Assembly: GCA_945865935.1 (NCBI GenBank)
Contig: CAMBFI010000004.1
Span: 103,683 to 167,682 of the forward strand
Direction: 5' to 3'
Origin: Bordetella parapertussis
GTDB lineage: Bacteria; Pseudomonadota; Gammaproteobacteria; Burkholderiales; Burkholderiaceae_B
Length of the DNA: 64,000 bases
The notes beneath the pieces were generated by a model, which was not told the origin of the DNA, ran no database searches, and saw only the letters and a list, made by a program, of their open reading frames with translations. The translations under genes were made by a program, and so were the position numbers. Positions 26,357 to 34,917 of this stretch are shown one piece after another (position 1 is the stretch's first letter; each line of letters starts with the position of its first letter).

Positions 26357-27606
26357 AACTCGACGTCCTTCGTTGCAAAACTCGGCCCACCAACTAGGGA
26401 CGAAGCGAAATGCTCGCGTAGCCGCCTAGCCAGCATAGTCGGTTCAAAATGTTGTTGATAGTACTCAACACCTTTTCGGCCCATTAATTCTAGCTCTTGC
26501 GCTGGTAAGCTGTGTAGCTTAAGTATTGCCTGCGATAACGCATCCGCATCTTCGGCTGAGCAAGCTAGCCCCGCACCTGATTCTTCAACGATACGAGCGC
26601 CTTCCCCATCAAGCGAAGCGATAATGGGCTTTCCAGCGGCCAAGTACACCTGAACTTTACTGGGGATCGTTTTGCTGATAATCGGGTCGCGACATAGACT
26701 GACGAGTAGCGCCGAAGCTTGGCTAAGAATGCCCGGCATTGCTTCGACAGGAAAGCGACCAAGCATGCTCACGTTTTCGAGATTTCGGAGTTTGATTTCG
26801 GATTCGAGCCATGAAGTTAGACTGCCACTGCCGACCAGTACGATATTAATGTCAGCACACTCTTTTAGTTGCTCTGCCGCAGCAAGCACTGAGTCAAGAG
26901 CTTGAACAGTCCCCAGATTGCCTGCAAACACGATATTGAAGCCTTTATTTAGCAAGACGGCAGGGGCTTGTGCACCGGCGGCTGCGTGGTTAAACGCCAG
27001 TTCACCAGGGTTTGGGTGATATTTGATGGGTGTCCTGCCCGCCATGTTTTGCACCGAAGAAATAAAGCCCTTTGACTGCACTAACAGCAGATCGCAGTGG
27101 CGATAAATCCAGCTTACGACTTGCGCTATGCCGCTTAGCACGATTGTGTTTTTAACAAAGCCGGTCGCTTCGAGGCTCTCAGGCCAAAGATCTTGTACCC
27201 AAACAACAACTTTTGCTTTCTTTAGTTTGCCAAGCCAAATAGCACTGACTGACTGAGTAAAAGGTGACATCCCGCAAACAAAAATCACGTCAAACTTCTG
27301 GTCCCGCAACACCAACGGCCCGATCAGTGCACTACTTAAAACAAACGAAAGATAGTTAAGTATCAGCCCAATTGCATTGGCTTTGCCGCGGGGGATAAGA
27401 GGAACCCTGTGAATGGTGTAGCCTTTGGCGTGCACTTCGTGGCTAATGTGCAAGGCGCGATAACCGTCAAAGGTCTTGCCATGCGGGTAGTTTGGCTGGC
27501 CCGTTAGAACGGTCACTTCGCACCCGACCTCAAGCAGTGATTCGACTACCTCGTTGATACGAAACGACTCAGGCCAAAAATATTGGCTAAATAGTAAAAC
27601 CTTCAT
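26353..27606 (-). CDS. wbuB: GT4-family 6-deoxy-L-hexosamine transferase (WbuB-like)
   Basis: 417 residues from ATG 27606, which overlaps the upstream stop as ATGA; an upstream in-frame start at 27642 lies inside the previous gene. The N-terminus MKVLLFSQYFWPESFRIN, then LTGQPNYPHGK and WVQDLWPESL, is characteristic of WbuB, the L-FucNAc transferase of Escherichia coli O26 type clusters. The C-terminal donor site contains LVSLCRDPIISKTIPSKVQ and YLAAGKPIIASLDGEGA. Its position next to the UDP-L-deoxyaminosugar genes strongly suggests it transfers that sugar (inferred L-QuiNAc), probably as the second residue on the D-QuiNAc/FucNAc-primed lipid. Confidence 0.9.
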   Translation of the reverse strand: MKVLLFSQYFWPESFRINEVVESLLEVGCEVTVLTGQPNYPHGKTFDGYRALHISHEVHAKGYTIHRVPLIPRGKANAIGLILNYLSFVLSSALIGPLVLRDQKFDVIFVCGMSPFTQSVSAIWLGKLKKAKVVVWVQDLWPESLEATGFVKNTIVLSGIAQVVSWIYRHCDLLLVQSKGFISSVQNMAGRTPIKYHPNPGELAFNHAAAGAQAPAVLLNKGFNIVFAGNLGTVQALDSVLAAAEQLKECADINIVLVGSGSLTSWLESEIKLRNLENVSMLGRFPVEAMPGILSQASALLVSLCRDPIISKTIPSKVQVYLAAGKPIIASLDGEGARIVEESGAGLACSAEDADALSQAILKLHSLPAQELELMGRKGVEYYQQHFEPTMLARRLREHFASSLVGGPSFATKDVEF

Positions 27607-28619
27607 GGGAAATCGCCTATGGTGCCTTGCATTAAAGCCCATTCCCGCGCAAATTTAGGTGCAGCCCGCTCCCCAAACAACTGAAAATCGATTAACCAAA
27701 AAACGAAAACGGGCTTGGTCACTGATAGTTTTACTAGCGAACAAAGAAGAGACCATTTGGTACTTTTGCTAGTAAAACGCGAGGTTAATCTGTCTCGCTC
27801 AAGGTGACGTTGAATGTACTTGCTATATTTTTTTGTCACAAATCCTCTGAATGCCTGATACTGAGGATGTTCAAACCGACTAGCATCTGGTACGCCGTGA
27901 TGCCTCAACCAATAGCCCACTACTGCCACCCGTGCATCGATGACCTGGGGAGTGCCACCTTCAAAATTCGATGTTTGGCTGGAGTGCTTGCGATACCGCA
28001 CCAAACATTTAGGGATGGATCCTAACTCGCCCAGCTCAGATAAGCGTAGCCAAAGGTCCAAGTCTTCGGCCCTTTTGATTTCGGTTCGATACCCACCCGC
28101 TTTTTTGACAATACTCGTGCGGTAAAACGCTGACGAATGAGGCGGAAATCTTTTAAAGCTGACAAGATTGTTGAGCAGCTCGGCGCTTTGCTCGGGGTAA
28201 AGAAAGGATTTGCCCAACGCACCGTACTCGTCAATTTCAGTTAAGCCGGTGCCTAAAAAAACGAGATTAGGATTTTGGGTTGAGGCCTGTAGTTGCAATG
28301 CGAGCCTTTCTGGCTCGCATACATCATCAGCATCTAGTCTGGCGATCCATTGACCGCGGGCTGTATCGATTCCGAGGTTTAACGAGGCAGACAAACCCAA
28401 GCCCGGTTTTTCGATCAAAATGATTCGAGAGTCGTGTTCGATATATTCTTTGATAATATCGATTGAGCCGTCAGCGCTACCGCCGTCGACGACGATTAAC
28501 TCGAAGGCACTAAAAGTTTGACTTAGAACACTTTCGATGGACTCTGCAATCCAGCGAGCTCCGTTGAAGCATGGCATGAGGACTGAAATCACTGGGATGG
28601 CGGCATTCTGGTCGTTCAT
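27603..28619 (-). CDS. GT2-family glycosyltransferase
   Basis: 338 residues. The GT-A domain opens ISVLMPCFNGARWIAESIES, carries LIVVDGGSADGS, and the acidic metal site ARLDADDVCEPERLA near residue 97. HSSAFYRTSIVKKAGGYR and the AEDLDLWLRLSELG catalytic loop follow, then a C-terminal extension of about 90 residues. It is probably the first gene of the minus-strand operon running to 20762. It is transcribed divergently from the SDR gene at 28743 across 123 bases that should hold both promoters. Its sugar is unknown. Confidence 0.88.
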   Translation of the reverse strand: MNDQNAAIPVISVLMPCFNGARWIAESIESVLSQTFSAFELIVVDGGSADGSIDIIKEYIEHDSRIILIEKPGLGLSASLNLGIDTARGQWIARLDADDVCEPERLALQLQASTQNPNLVFLGTGLTEIDEYGALGKSFLYPEQSAELLNNLVSFKRFPPHSSAFYRTSIVKKAGGYRTEIKRAEDLDLWLRLSELGELGSIPKCLVRYRKHSSQTSNFEGGTPQVIDARVAVVGYWLRHHGVPDASRFEHPQYQAFRGFVTKKYSKYIQRHLERDRLTSRFTSKSTKWSLLCSLVKLSVTKPVFVFWLIDFQLFGERAAPKFAREWALMQGTIGDFP

Positions 28620-28742
28620 CCGAAGATTGTATTTCAGAATGAATGGTTTACCCAGAGTCTGCGCCGGACGCGATGCCTAATATAATGTGGAATGCAGTGC
28701 TGAATGCGCCTAAAGACGCTACAAAACCTTTGGATATTCTGA
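28620..28742. promoter_or_regulatory. divergent intergenic region, expected promoters of two operons
   Basis: This 123-base gap separates the minus-strand operon (27603 leftward) from the plus-strand heptose operon (28743 rightward), so at least one promoter per strand is expected. A perfect TATAAT lies at 28681-28686 on the plus strand, but no good TTGACA-like box sits 16 to 18 bases upstream. The promoter assignment is by position only. Confidence 0.35.
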
Positions 28743-29711
28743 ATGTCGATTCTAATTACAGGCGTAGCAGGATTTATTGGCTGTAACTTGGCTAAACGGG
28801 TCACGAACGAAGGGCATATTGTCTTAGGTGTGGATAACTTAAGTCGCGGCAACTTGCAGAACCTCGCCCTGATCGAAAACACAGCGAAATTTCATTTCAT
28901 AGAGGCTGACTGTGCCGACAGGCAAAGTTTTCTCGCTGAGATTATTGCTTTTCATGAAGAATTCCCCATCACAGAGGTCTGGCATCTAGCGGCTAATTCT
29001 GATATCCCAGCGGGGGTTAGTGATGCAACTGTTGATCTGAAAAACACATTTATGACGACCTTTAACGTACTAGAGGTTATGAAAACGCTAGGTATCAAGG
29101 TACTGACCTTTGCGTCAAGCTCTGCTGTGTACGGAGATCATGGCGATCAAAGTATTTCAGAAGTCTCTGGCCCGCTGTTACCGCTATCAAATTACGGTGC
29201 TATGAAATTGGCTTCAGAGGCTGCAATCAGCGCGGCGGCTGAGAGCTTCTTAACTCAGGCATTTATTTGTAGATTTCCGAATGTGATTGGTGTGCCGGCG
29301 ACTCATGGGGTGTTACTTGATTTCGTGAACAAACTCAAGGCTAGCCCACACAAGTTGAATGTTCTGGGCGATGGTACTCAGCAAAAAGCCTATCTTCATG
29401 TAGACGACTTGCTCGAAGGTATGTTGCAAGTTCGGCGTCAAGCCACTGAAAAAGTAGCTGTTTATAATCTAGGGGCTGATGATCTAGGCGTTTCGGTTCG
29501 TAATATTGCCGAAGCGGTGGTTGCTAGCGTGTCGCCCGCTGCAAATATTGTGTATGGCACTGAGGATCGTGGCTGGGTTGGCGATGTCCCTAAATTTCAG
29601 TATCGTCTCGATAAATTAAAGATGTTGGGGTGGACCCCTAAGCTTGACTCGACCCAAGCCATAAAAAGAGCGATAGCAGAAATTGTCGAACAAGAGATCA
29701 CTCGTAAATGA
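28743..29711 (+). CDS. NAD-dependent SDR epimerase/dehydratase (GalE-like)
   Basis: 322 residues. ITGVAGFIGCNLAK at the N-terminus is the NAD-binding motif; the active site has FASSSAVYGD near residue 125 and SNYGAMKLASEA with the Tyr-x3-Lys pair near 148. The overall pattern is that of UDP-hexose 4-epimerase-like extended SDRs. It is the first gene of the operon for GDP-D-glycero-D-manno-heptose, overlapping the next gene by 4 bases, so it may modify a heptose nucleotide, for example by epimerisation. That substrate is inferred from context; a conventional UDP-sugar epimerase is the alternative. Confidence 0.82.
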   Translation: MSILITGVAGFIGCNLAKRVTNEGHIVLGVDNLSRGNLQNLALIENTAKFHFIEADCADRQSFLAEIIAFHEEFPITEVWHLAANSDIPAGVSDATVDLKNTFMTTFNVLEVMKTLGIKVLTFASSSAVYGDHGDQSISEVSGPLLPLSNYGAMKLASEAAISAAAESFLTQAFICRFPNVIGVPATHGVLLDFVNKLKASPHKLNVLGDGTQQKAYLHVDDLLEGMLQVRRQATEKVAVYNLGADDLGVSVRNIAEAVVASVSPAANIVYGTEDRGWVGDVPKFQYRLDKLKMLGWTPKLDSTQAIKRAIAEIVEQEITRK

Positions 29712-31633
29712 GGCAGGTTGTTATCCTAGCCGGCGGTAAAGGTACGCGTCTAAAAGAAAGACTAGGGAACTTACCTAAACCCCTCATCGATGTATGTGGC
29801 ACTCCATTGCTTGAGCATCAGATTTTGCTGGCCAAGCGCTATGGCTTTGACCGAGTGCTTGTGTTGGTAAATCATAAAGCTCAGCAAATCGTTGATTTTT
29901 GCAACAGCCGAGGTAGTTGGGGTATTGCGGTCCACTGCATTGATGACCAAGTACCGCTTGGCACTGCAGGTGCGGTGTTGAGCGTACTTGATTTACTCGA
30001 AGAGCAGTTCCTTGTCATGTATGGCGACACTATGCTCGAAGTGGATTTAAAACGGTTTTGTAACGAGCACGAGCGCGTGCCAACGACTGGCGCCACGCTT
30101 TTTTTGCATCCGAACGATCATCCTCATGACTCTGACTTGGTTGAAATGGCTGAGTCAGGCGTAATTACACAGTTCCACCCTTACCCACATCCCGCCGACA
30201 AGTATTACCCTAACCTTGTTAACGCTGCGCTGTATTGTTTAAGTAAGACGGCGTTGATGGCCTACCGACGCGACAGTCAGACCGAGCTAGACTTTGGTAA
30301 ACAGCTGTTTCCGCAGATGATTCGTGACGGCGTCCTGTTAAGGGGCTATAACAGCCCCGAATACATTAAAGATTGCGGTACTCCTGAGCGAATCGACAAG
30401 GTAAGAATCGACTTTAATAACGGCAAAATAGCAAAAGCTTCCCTCGCCAATAAACAAGTGGCTGTTTTTCTTGACCGAGATGGCACGCTGCTTCAAGAAG
30501 TTAATCATCTTAATTCGGCTGACCAAGTCCAACTGTTTGAAGGTGCTGCACAAGCAATACGCCGTTTCAATCGCGAGGGCTACAAGGCGTGTGTTGTCAC
30601 AAATCAACCCGTCATCGCCAGGGGTGATTGCACCGTCGACGATCTCACACAAATTCATCGTAAGTTAGAAACGCTGCTTGGTCGTGAGGCGGCCTATTTA
30701 GATCGAATTTATTACTGCCCCCACCACCCTAATAAGGGTTTCGTAGGAGAGCGGGTCGAGCTGAAGATGGCGTGTCAGTGTAGAAAACCAAATACTGGAA
30801 TGATCGATCAGGCCGTGATTGATTTGAATATTGATTGCGCAGTGTCATGGCTTATCGGTGATACCACGACTGACATAGCGACCGCAAAACGCGCGGGGTT
30901 GAAATCAATCCTTGTCGAAACCGGGTACGCAGGAAAAGATTATAAATACCCAGCAGTTGCTGATTTTGTCGCTGCCGATCTGCAGACGGCAGCAGCCTTG
31001 ATCCTCGACGTTTATCCGCAGGTTATAGAAGAGTACTCTGCCGACTTAGCTAAAATCGAATCCGGGGAAGTAGTTTTTATTGGTGGACAGGCGCGTAGCG
31101 GTAAAAGCACATTTGCGGGCATCGTAAAGTACGCCTTGCTAGGGATGGGGCGTCAGTGCCATGTACTCTCAACAGATCGTTGGATATTGTCCGAAGCCGA
31201 GCGTGCCCCTGGCGTGCTTGGGCGACATGACATGGCTGCGCTTAACCAGTGTTTGGCGAAACTTGCATTGCGAAGCGGGCGACCGGCCAAGCTATCATTG
31301 CCCATTTATTTGAAGCACGGACGACAACAGCAAAAAGACGCAGAGAGCCTTGTGATTGAGCACGACGACATTGTGATCATCGAGGGCGTGGCTGCTTTAG
31401 CCACTGATGTGGCCAAGCATGCCGCCTGGCGGTTTTACGTCGAACTCGACGAAGCTGAGCGCCAAAACCGGATTCTGACTGAATATAGACGACGCGGCTA
31501 TACAGCTGAGGCCGCAGATGTGATCTACCGCGAGCGGATGCTAGATGAAGTGCCCACAATAGACGGGCTTAAGCACGATGCCATCAAGGTTAAACTACCC
31601 TTAAAGGCTGAGAAGAAGATTACGCACACATGA
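29708..31633 (+). CDS. three-domain heptose enzyme: nucleotidyltransferase + GmhB phosphatase + P-loop kinase-like
   Basis: 641 residues. Residues 1-235 are a sugar-phosphate nucleotidyltransferase (LAGGKGTRLKERLGNLPKP, then YGDTMLEVD) resembling HddC, which makes GDP-heptose. Residues about 250-430 are a HAD-IIIA phosphatase like GmhB: FLDRDGTLLQEVNHL, VTNQPVIARG, the Cys/His zinc loop YCPHHPNKGF ending CQCRKPNTGM, and GDTTTDIATAKRAG. Residues about 455-641 are a uridine-kinase-like P-loop domain (GGQARSGKST near 458). With HddA and GmhA encoded next, all four canonical steps are covered. The third domain's job is unknown; it may phosphorylate a sugar or nucleoside. No frameshift is seen, so this is one fused protein. 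Confidence 0.88.
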   Translation: MRQVVILAGGKGTRLKERLGNLPKPLIDVCGTPLLEHQILLAKRYGFDRVLVLVNHKAQQIVDFCNSRGSWGIAVHCIDDQVPLGTAGAVLSVLDLLEEQFLVMYGDTMLEVDLKRFCNEHERVPTTGATLFLHPNDHPHDSDLVEMAESGVITQFHPYPHPADKYYPNLVNAALYCLSKTALMAYRRDSQTELDFGKQLFPQMIRDGVLLRGYNSPEYIKDCGTPERIDKVRIDFNNGKIAKASLANKQVAVFLDRDGTLLQEVNHLNSADQVQLFEGAAQAIRRFNREGYKACVVTNQPVIARGDCTVDDLTQIHRKLETLLGREAAYLDRIYYCPHHPNKGFVGERVELKMACQCRKPNTGMIDQAVIDLNIDCAVSWLIGDTTTDIATAKRAGLKSILVETGYAGKDYKYPAVADFVAADLQTAAALILDVYPQVIEEYSADLAKIESGEVVFIGGQARSGKSTFAGIVKYALLGMGRQCHVLSTDRWILSEAERAPGVLGRHDMAALNQCLAKLALRSGRPAKLSLPIYLKHGRQQQKDAESLVIEHDDIVIIEGVAALATDVAKHAAWRFYVELDEAERQNRILTEYRRRGYTAEAADVIYRERMLDEVPTIDGLKHDAIKVKLPLKAEKKITHT

Positions 31634-32613
31634 TTATTAGTCGAACACCTCTAAGAATGAGCCTAGTGGGCGGCGGCAGTGACTTACCCGCGTTTTATCA
31701 GCGGGAGGAAATCGGTGCGGTCGTGAGTTCTGCCATCGATAAATATATCTATGTCACGGTCAACAAAAAATTCGATGACGGGATTAGAGTTGGCTATTCG
31801 ACTAACGAAGAAGTCAGCGCGGTTGCTGATATTAAGCACCCGCTTGTTAAAGCGAGCATGCAATATTTAGGCTTGAACGGTGGCGTTGAGATCACAACGA
31901 TCGCAGATATTCCCTCTAAAGGCACTGGGCTTGGGTCATCAAGTTCTTTTACCGTGGGGCTACTGCACGCCTTAAGTGCCTATATGGGTACATACAGCTC
32001 TGCGGAAGTCCTGGGCAAAGATGCATGCCATATAGAAATCGATCTTTGTAAAGAACCGATCGGCAAACAAGACCAGTACGCAGCTGCCTATGGCGGTTTC
32101 AACTTAATAGAGTTTAGGCCCGACGAATCTGTGATTGTGTCGCCTTTAATTTGCAAGGCGTCTACCTTACAGTCGCTGCAGTCAAGCTTATTGATGTTTT
32201 ACACTGGTACAACTCGTAACGCGTCTAGCATCTTAAAAGAACAATCAGAATCACTTGCTAACAATCGAGGCAAACTAGACTCGCTTAAAAGAATGGTGCG
32301 ACTTGCCTACAATCTAAGAGATGAACTGCAGGCGAATAATCTTGAGGCATTCGGCGAGATTTTGCATGAAAATTGGATACTCAAAAAAAGTTTGGTGACC
32401 AATATTAGTAGCCAAGAGATTGATCAGTGGTACGACATCGCTTTAATGGCCGGAGCCAAAGGCGGCAAGATTCTTGGGGCGGGTGCTGGAGGATTTTTGT
32501 TGTTGGTTGCGCCTCCCGAGAAGCACGATGCGATCAAGGAAGCACTATCAAACTTAAGAGCCATTCCGATAGGGCTTGATCCTCTTGGCAGCAGGATAAT
32601 TTTCTATACATAA
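31630..32613 (+). CDS. hddA: D-glycero-D-manno-heptose 7-phosphate 1-kinase
   Basis: 327 residues, GHMP kinase fold. It opens IISRTPLRMSLVGGGSDLPAFY, the substrate-binding start seen in HddA and fucokinase relatives. The ATP-binding GHMP motif GTGLGSSSSFTVGLL is near residue 98, and the C-terminal GHMP segment GGKILGAGAGGFLLL near 280. It phosphorylates C-1 of D-glycero-D-manno-heptose 7-phosphate, after GmhA and before GmhB. The ATG overlaps the upstream stop by 4 bases, and the isomerase gene follows 27 bases later. Confidence 0.92.
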   Translation: MIISRTPLRMSLVGGGSDLPAFYQREEIGAVVSSAIDKYIYVTVNKKFDDGIRVGYSTNEEVSAVADIKHPLVKASMQYLGLNGGVEITTIADIPSKGTGLGSSSSFTVGLLHALSAYMGTYSSAEVLGKDACHIEIDLCKEPIGKQDQYAAAYGGFNLIEFRPDESVIVSPLICKASTLQSLQSSLLMFYTGTTRNASSILKEQSESLANNRGKLDSLKRMVRLAYNLRDELQANNLEAFGEILHENWILKKSLVTNISSQEIDQWYDIALMAGAKGGKILGAGAGGFLLLVAPPEKHDAIKEALSNLRAIPIGLDPLGSRIIFYT

Positions 32614-32640
32614 AGATCGAACTCGATCAGGACGAATACT

Positions 32641-33207
32641 ATGGCGTTGGGTAAAGGTATTGCAAGCTTATATTTAGACAAGTTGATACAGCTACTGTCC
32701 GTCGTTGACCGCGAACAGATTGATCATGGCGTTCAAGTTGTCGCCGATGCATGGCTTGCCGGCAAACAAATTATCACCTTAGGGAATGGTGGCAGTTCTA
32801 TGACCGCCTTGCATTTTATTAACGATTGGAACAAAACGATACCAATGCACACGCAACGCAGCTTTCGAGGGCGTTCGTTGGTCGATAATATTGGCCTGAT
32901 GATGAGTTATGCAAACGATCTTTCATTTGAGGATATTTTTGTAGGCCAATTAAAAAATATCTTACAGCCAGGTGATCTTGTGTTGGCGATCTCGGGTAGC
33001 GGCAACTCAGAGAACGTTATCCGCGCTGTTGAATATGCGAATCAAAACGCTGCGGTTACCTTGGGCTTGTGTGGCTACAGTGGTGGAAAATTAAAGCAAA
33101 TAGCGCAACACGTTGTTTGGGCTGAAATAGATGATATGCAGCTAGCAGAAGATTTTCACTTTATGTTTGGGCACATGGTGATGCAACGCTTGGCTGGGTA
33201 TTGCTAG
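32641..33207 (+). CDS. gmhA: sedoheptulose 7-phosphate isomerase
   Basis: 188 residues, single SIS domain. LGNGGSSMTALHFINDW near residue 47 and AISGSGNSENVIRAVEYA near 116 are the phosphosugar-binding loops; the C-terminal histidine-rich LAEDFHFMFGHMVMQ matches GmhA, where His and Glu residues bind zinc and carry out catalysis. It converts sedoheptulose 7-phosphate to D-glycero-D-manno-heptose 7-phosphate, the first step of the pathway continued by HddA and the fused enzyme. It ends the plus-strand block; the stop is one base from the stop of the convergent GT11 gene. Confidence 0.9.
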   Translation: MALGKGIASLYLDKLIQLLSVVDREQIDHGVQVVADAWLAGKQIITLGNGGSSMTALHFINDWNKTIPMHTQRSFRGRSLVDNIGLMMSYANDLSFEDIFVGQLKNILQPGDLVLAISGSGNSENVIRAVEYANQNAAVTLGLCGYSGGKLKQIAQHVVWAEIDDMQLAEDFHFMFGHMVMQRLAGYC

Positions 33208-33208
33208 G

Positions 33209-34093
33209 CTAAATTTTTATCCAACTATCTGGCAACAGGCCATCAAAGCCCCAGGCCGTTATGCTGCCTTGAATGACGAAACCTGGCGCAATCACGATTT
33301 TATCTTTGTGCGCTGACAGCCAAGCGCCCCACCAACTGAAGGTACTGTTGGCGATGATGAAGTGTTTGCATTGTGTCATTAGCCAAAGATCAGCGTAGGC
33401 GGTTGCATCGCCCTGATTATGTGACACCGCAGTAATCTGATGATCAGCCAAGCCGATTAAAGCCCTTGCGGCAACGATATTGTCAGAAAATAAGAAATAA
33501 TGCGCCGTCGGCATACGCTCTTGCATCAAAGCGAGGGCTTTTGTGTAGTACTCACTCGCGGTATTGTTATTACCGACTGCGTTGGGGCTATCGAAAAACC
33601 GGACATGTAGGGCAATCGCATTACAGCTGCAAATCTGCTCAGCCACTCTGCGATTTTCGGTATCGGTGGGCGACTGTATGTTGAGGTCATTTCGAATAAC
33701 ATCCTCAATATCTTGAAAATATCGCTCACTCTGCCAGTAGCCTTCTAGGTGTAAATCGCCTCGAGGTTTTATAGTCAAGAGGCGCGGATCAAACGCATTG
33801 CCTTGCTGTTGAATGTAACAACGCTGTTCGAACGGGAGTCTTTGATTGACCCAGCGCTTTAAGTAGCGCCGTACTCTTGCAAACGGCTCAAAACGATCTT
33901 CTGGAGACGCAAGTTTGGCCTTGATATTGAAGTGATCGAGTTGATATCTTTGTTGATAAGTGTGGTCGTACTTAAAACCACTTAGATTGTCGAGAACCAG
34001 TTCGGCATTGTTCGTTAAGGCAATACGCCGCGCAGCAGCAAAGGCAAAGAGCTGATTGCCGAGCCCGCCACGAATGCGCGGTATGACCTTCAT
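33209..34093 (-). CDS. GT11-family alpha-1,2-fucosyltransferase
   Basis: 294 residues. RIRGGLGNQLFAFAAARRIA at the N-terminus, HLEGYWQSERYF, and HFIIANSTFSWWGAWL near residue 250 are the diagnostic GT11 motifs. The GDP-binding motif usually reads H-x-R-R-x-D; here it is LHVRFFDSP, so the second arginine is phenylalanine while His, the first Arg and Asp remain. It should transfer L-fucose from GDP-L-fucose, supplied by Fcl at the start of the window. It overlaps the upstream methyltransferase-like gene as ATGA. Activity is likely, but the substituted residue makes donor affinity worth testing. Confidence 0.92.
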   Translation of the reverse strand: MKVIPRIRGGLGNQLFAFAAARRIALTNNAELVLDNLSGFKYDHTYQQRYQLDHFNIKAKLASPEDRFEPFARVRRYLKRWVNQRLPFEQRCYIQQQGNAFDPRLLTIKPRGDLHLEGYWQSERYFQDIEDVIRNDLNIQSPTDTENRRVAEQICSCNAIALHVRFFDSPNAVGNNNTASEYYTKALALMQERMPTAHYFLFSDNIVAARALIGLADHQITAVSHNQGDATAYADLWLMTQCKHFIIANSTFSWWGAWLSAHKDKIVIAPGFVIQGSITAWGFDGLLPDSWIKI

Positions 34094-34917
34094 ATGCGTA
34101 TGAGCAACTGATATTCGTGCGCAATGATTGTGCCACGTCCCGATGTCTCTATCAGTTGTTTCACAAGTGCGCCTTTGCCTGGTGAAAAACCGAAACGCTC
34201 ACAAAATTGTTCGTATGGCTTTGCTAACAGAGGTTGCACGGCTCGAATGTTCTCAACGGTTTTGGGGGTGTCATCAATAAGTACCAATGAACCAGTTTTC
34301 AAGTTTTTTGTTGCCGCGAGGTATTCGTTTAGTCCATGAATCGCGCTGGGTATTGGGTCATCCCAATCGACATCCCATGAGTCTAAATAAAGCAAGTCGA
34401 TTTTATTACCCTCGACAGAAAGTTCGTTCAGAAATGAAACTGAGTCATTGCAGTAAAGGGTGGTGTGCGAGGTGGCTAAGGGCTTGAGCATGAGTAATGG
34501 CTCAAGCCGAATGTCGACGCTTCGACACTGGCCGCCAAAGCTATTGCAGTATGAGTCAAAAAGGATCGTACTGTTAGTTCCCCAGGCGGATGAGCCCGTC
34601 TCGATAATCAGGGCAGGCAGCTCACCCAAAAGGCTCAAGGCCATTGATAGAGTTTCGCGACAAGGGTGTTGGGGCTGGGAGATGGCAAAAAAATGGCGAT
34701 CAAGCAGGGTCTGCAAGTTCGCTTCTTTCTCTCGGTTTTTTAATCCTGATGCACTGAGCCTTCCCCTGACGATCTTTTCGCCGAGGTCAAGTGCGCCTAG
34801 GCGACGCAGTAGTTTGATGGCGATGGAGTTCATTCTGATGATCAGTCCTAAAAGTCTGTTGAGCGAAGCAAAAAAGCCAGCTACTGGTTCGTAACCATAC
34901 GTAATAGCTTGTGCCAT
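34090..34917 (-). CDS. Rossmann-fold methyltransferase-like protein
   Basis: 275 residues. A class I methyltransferase-like core is visible: LIIETGSSAWGTNS (SAM-loop position), SVDIRLEP, IDLLYLDSWDVDW, and GSLVLIDDTPKT. Recognised relatives sit in glycan clusters but are poorly characterised. The start at 34917 overlaps the upstream gene by 37 bases; the internal ATG at 34833 is a reasonable alternative, as it would remove most of the overlap and a weakly hydrophobic N-terminal stretch. It is coupled by ATGA to the GT11 gene downstream. Likely O-methylation of a sugar, by inference only. Confidence 0.6.
   Translation of the reverse strand: MAQAITYGYEPVAGFFASLNRLLGLIIRMNSIAIKLLRRLGALDLGEKIVRGRLSASGLKNREKEANLQTLLDRHFFAISQPQHPCRETLSMALSLLGELPALIIETGSSAWGTNSTILFDSYCNSFGGQCRSVDIRLEPLLMLKPLATSHTTLYCNDSVSFLNELSVEGNKIDLLYLDSWDVDWDDPIPSAIHGLNEYLAATKNLKTGSLVLIDDTPKTVENIRAVQPLLAKPYEQFCERFGFSPGKGALVKQLIETSGRGTIIAHEYQLLIRI

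Noticed and set aside
28681..28686. Perfect TATAAT as a promoter -10 box
   Set aside because: No acceptable -35 box at normal spacing, so noted only within the intergenic entry.
34460..34894. 144-codon plus-strand open frame
   Set aside because: Fully opposite the methyltransferase-like gene at 34090; no family motif or ribosome site.
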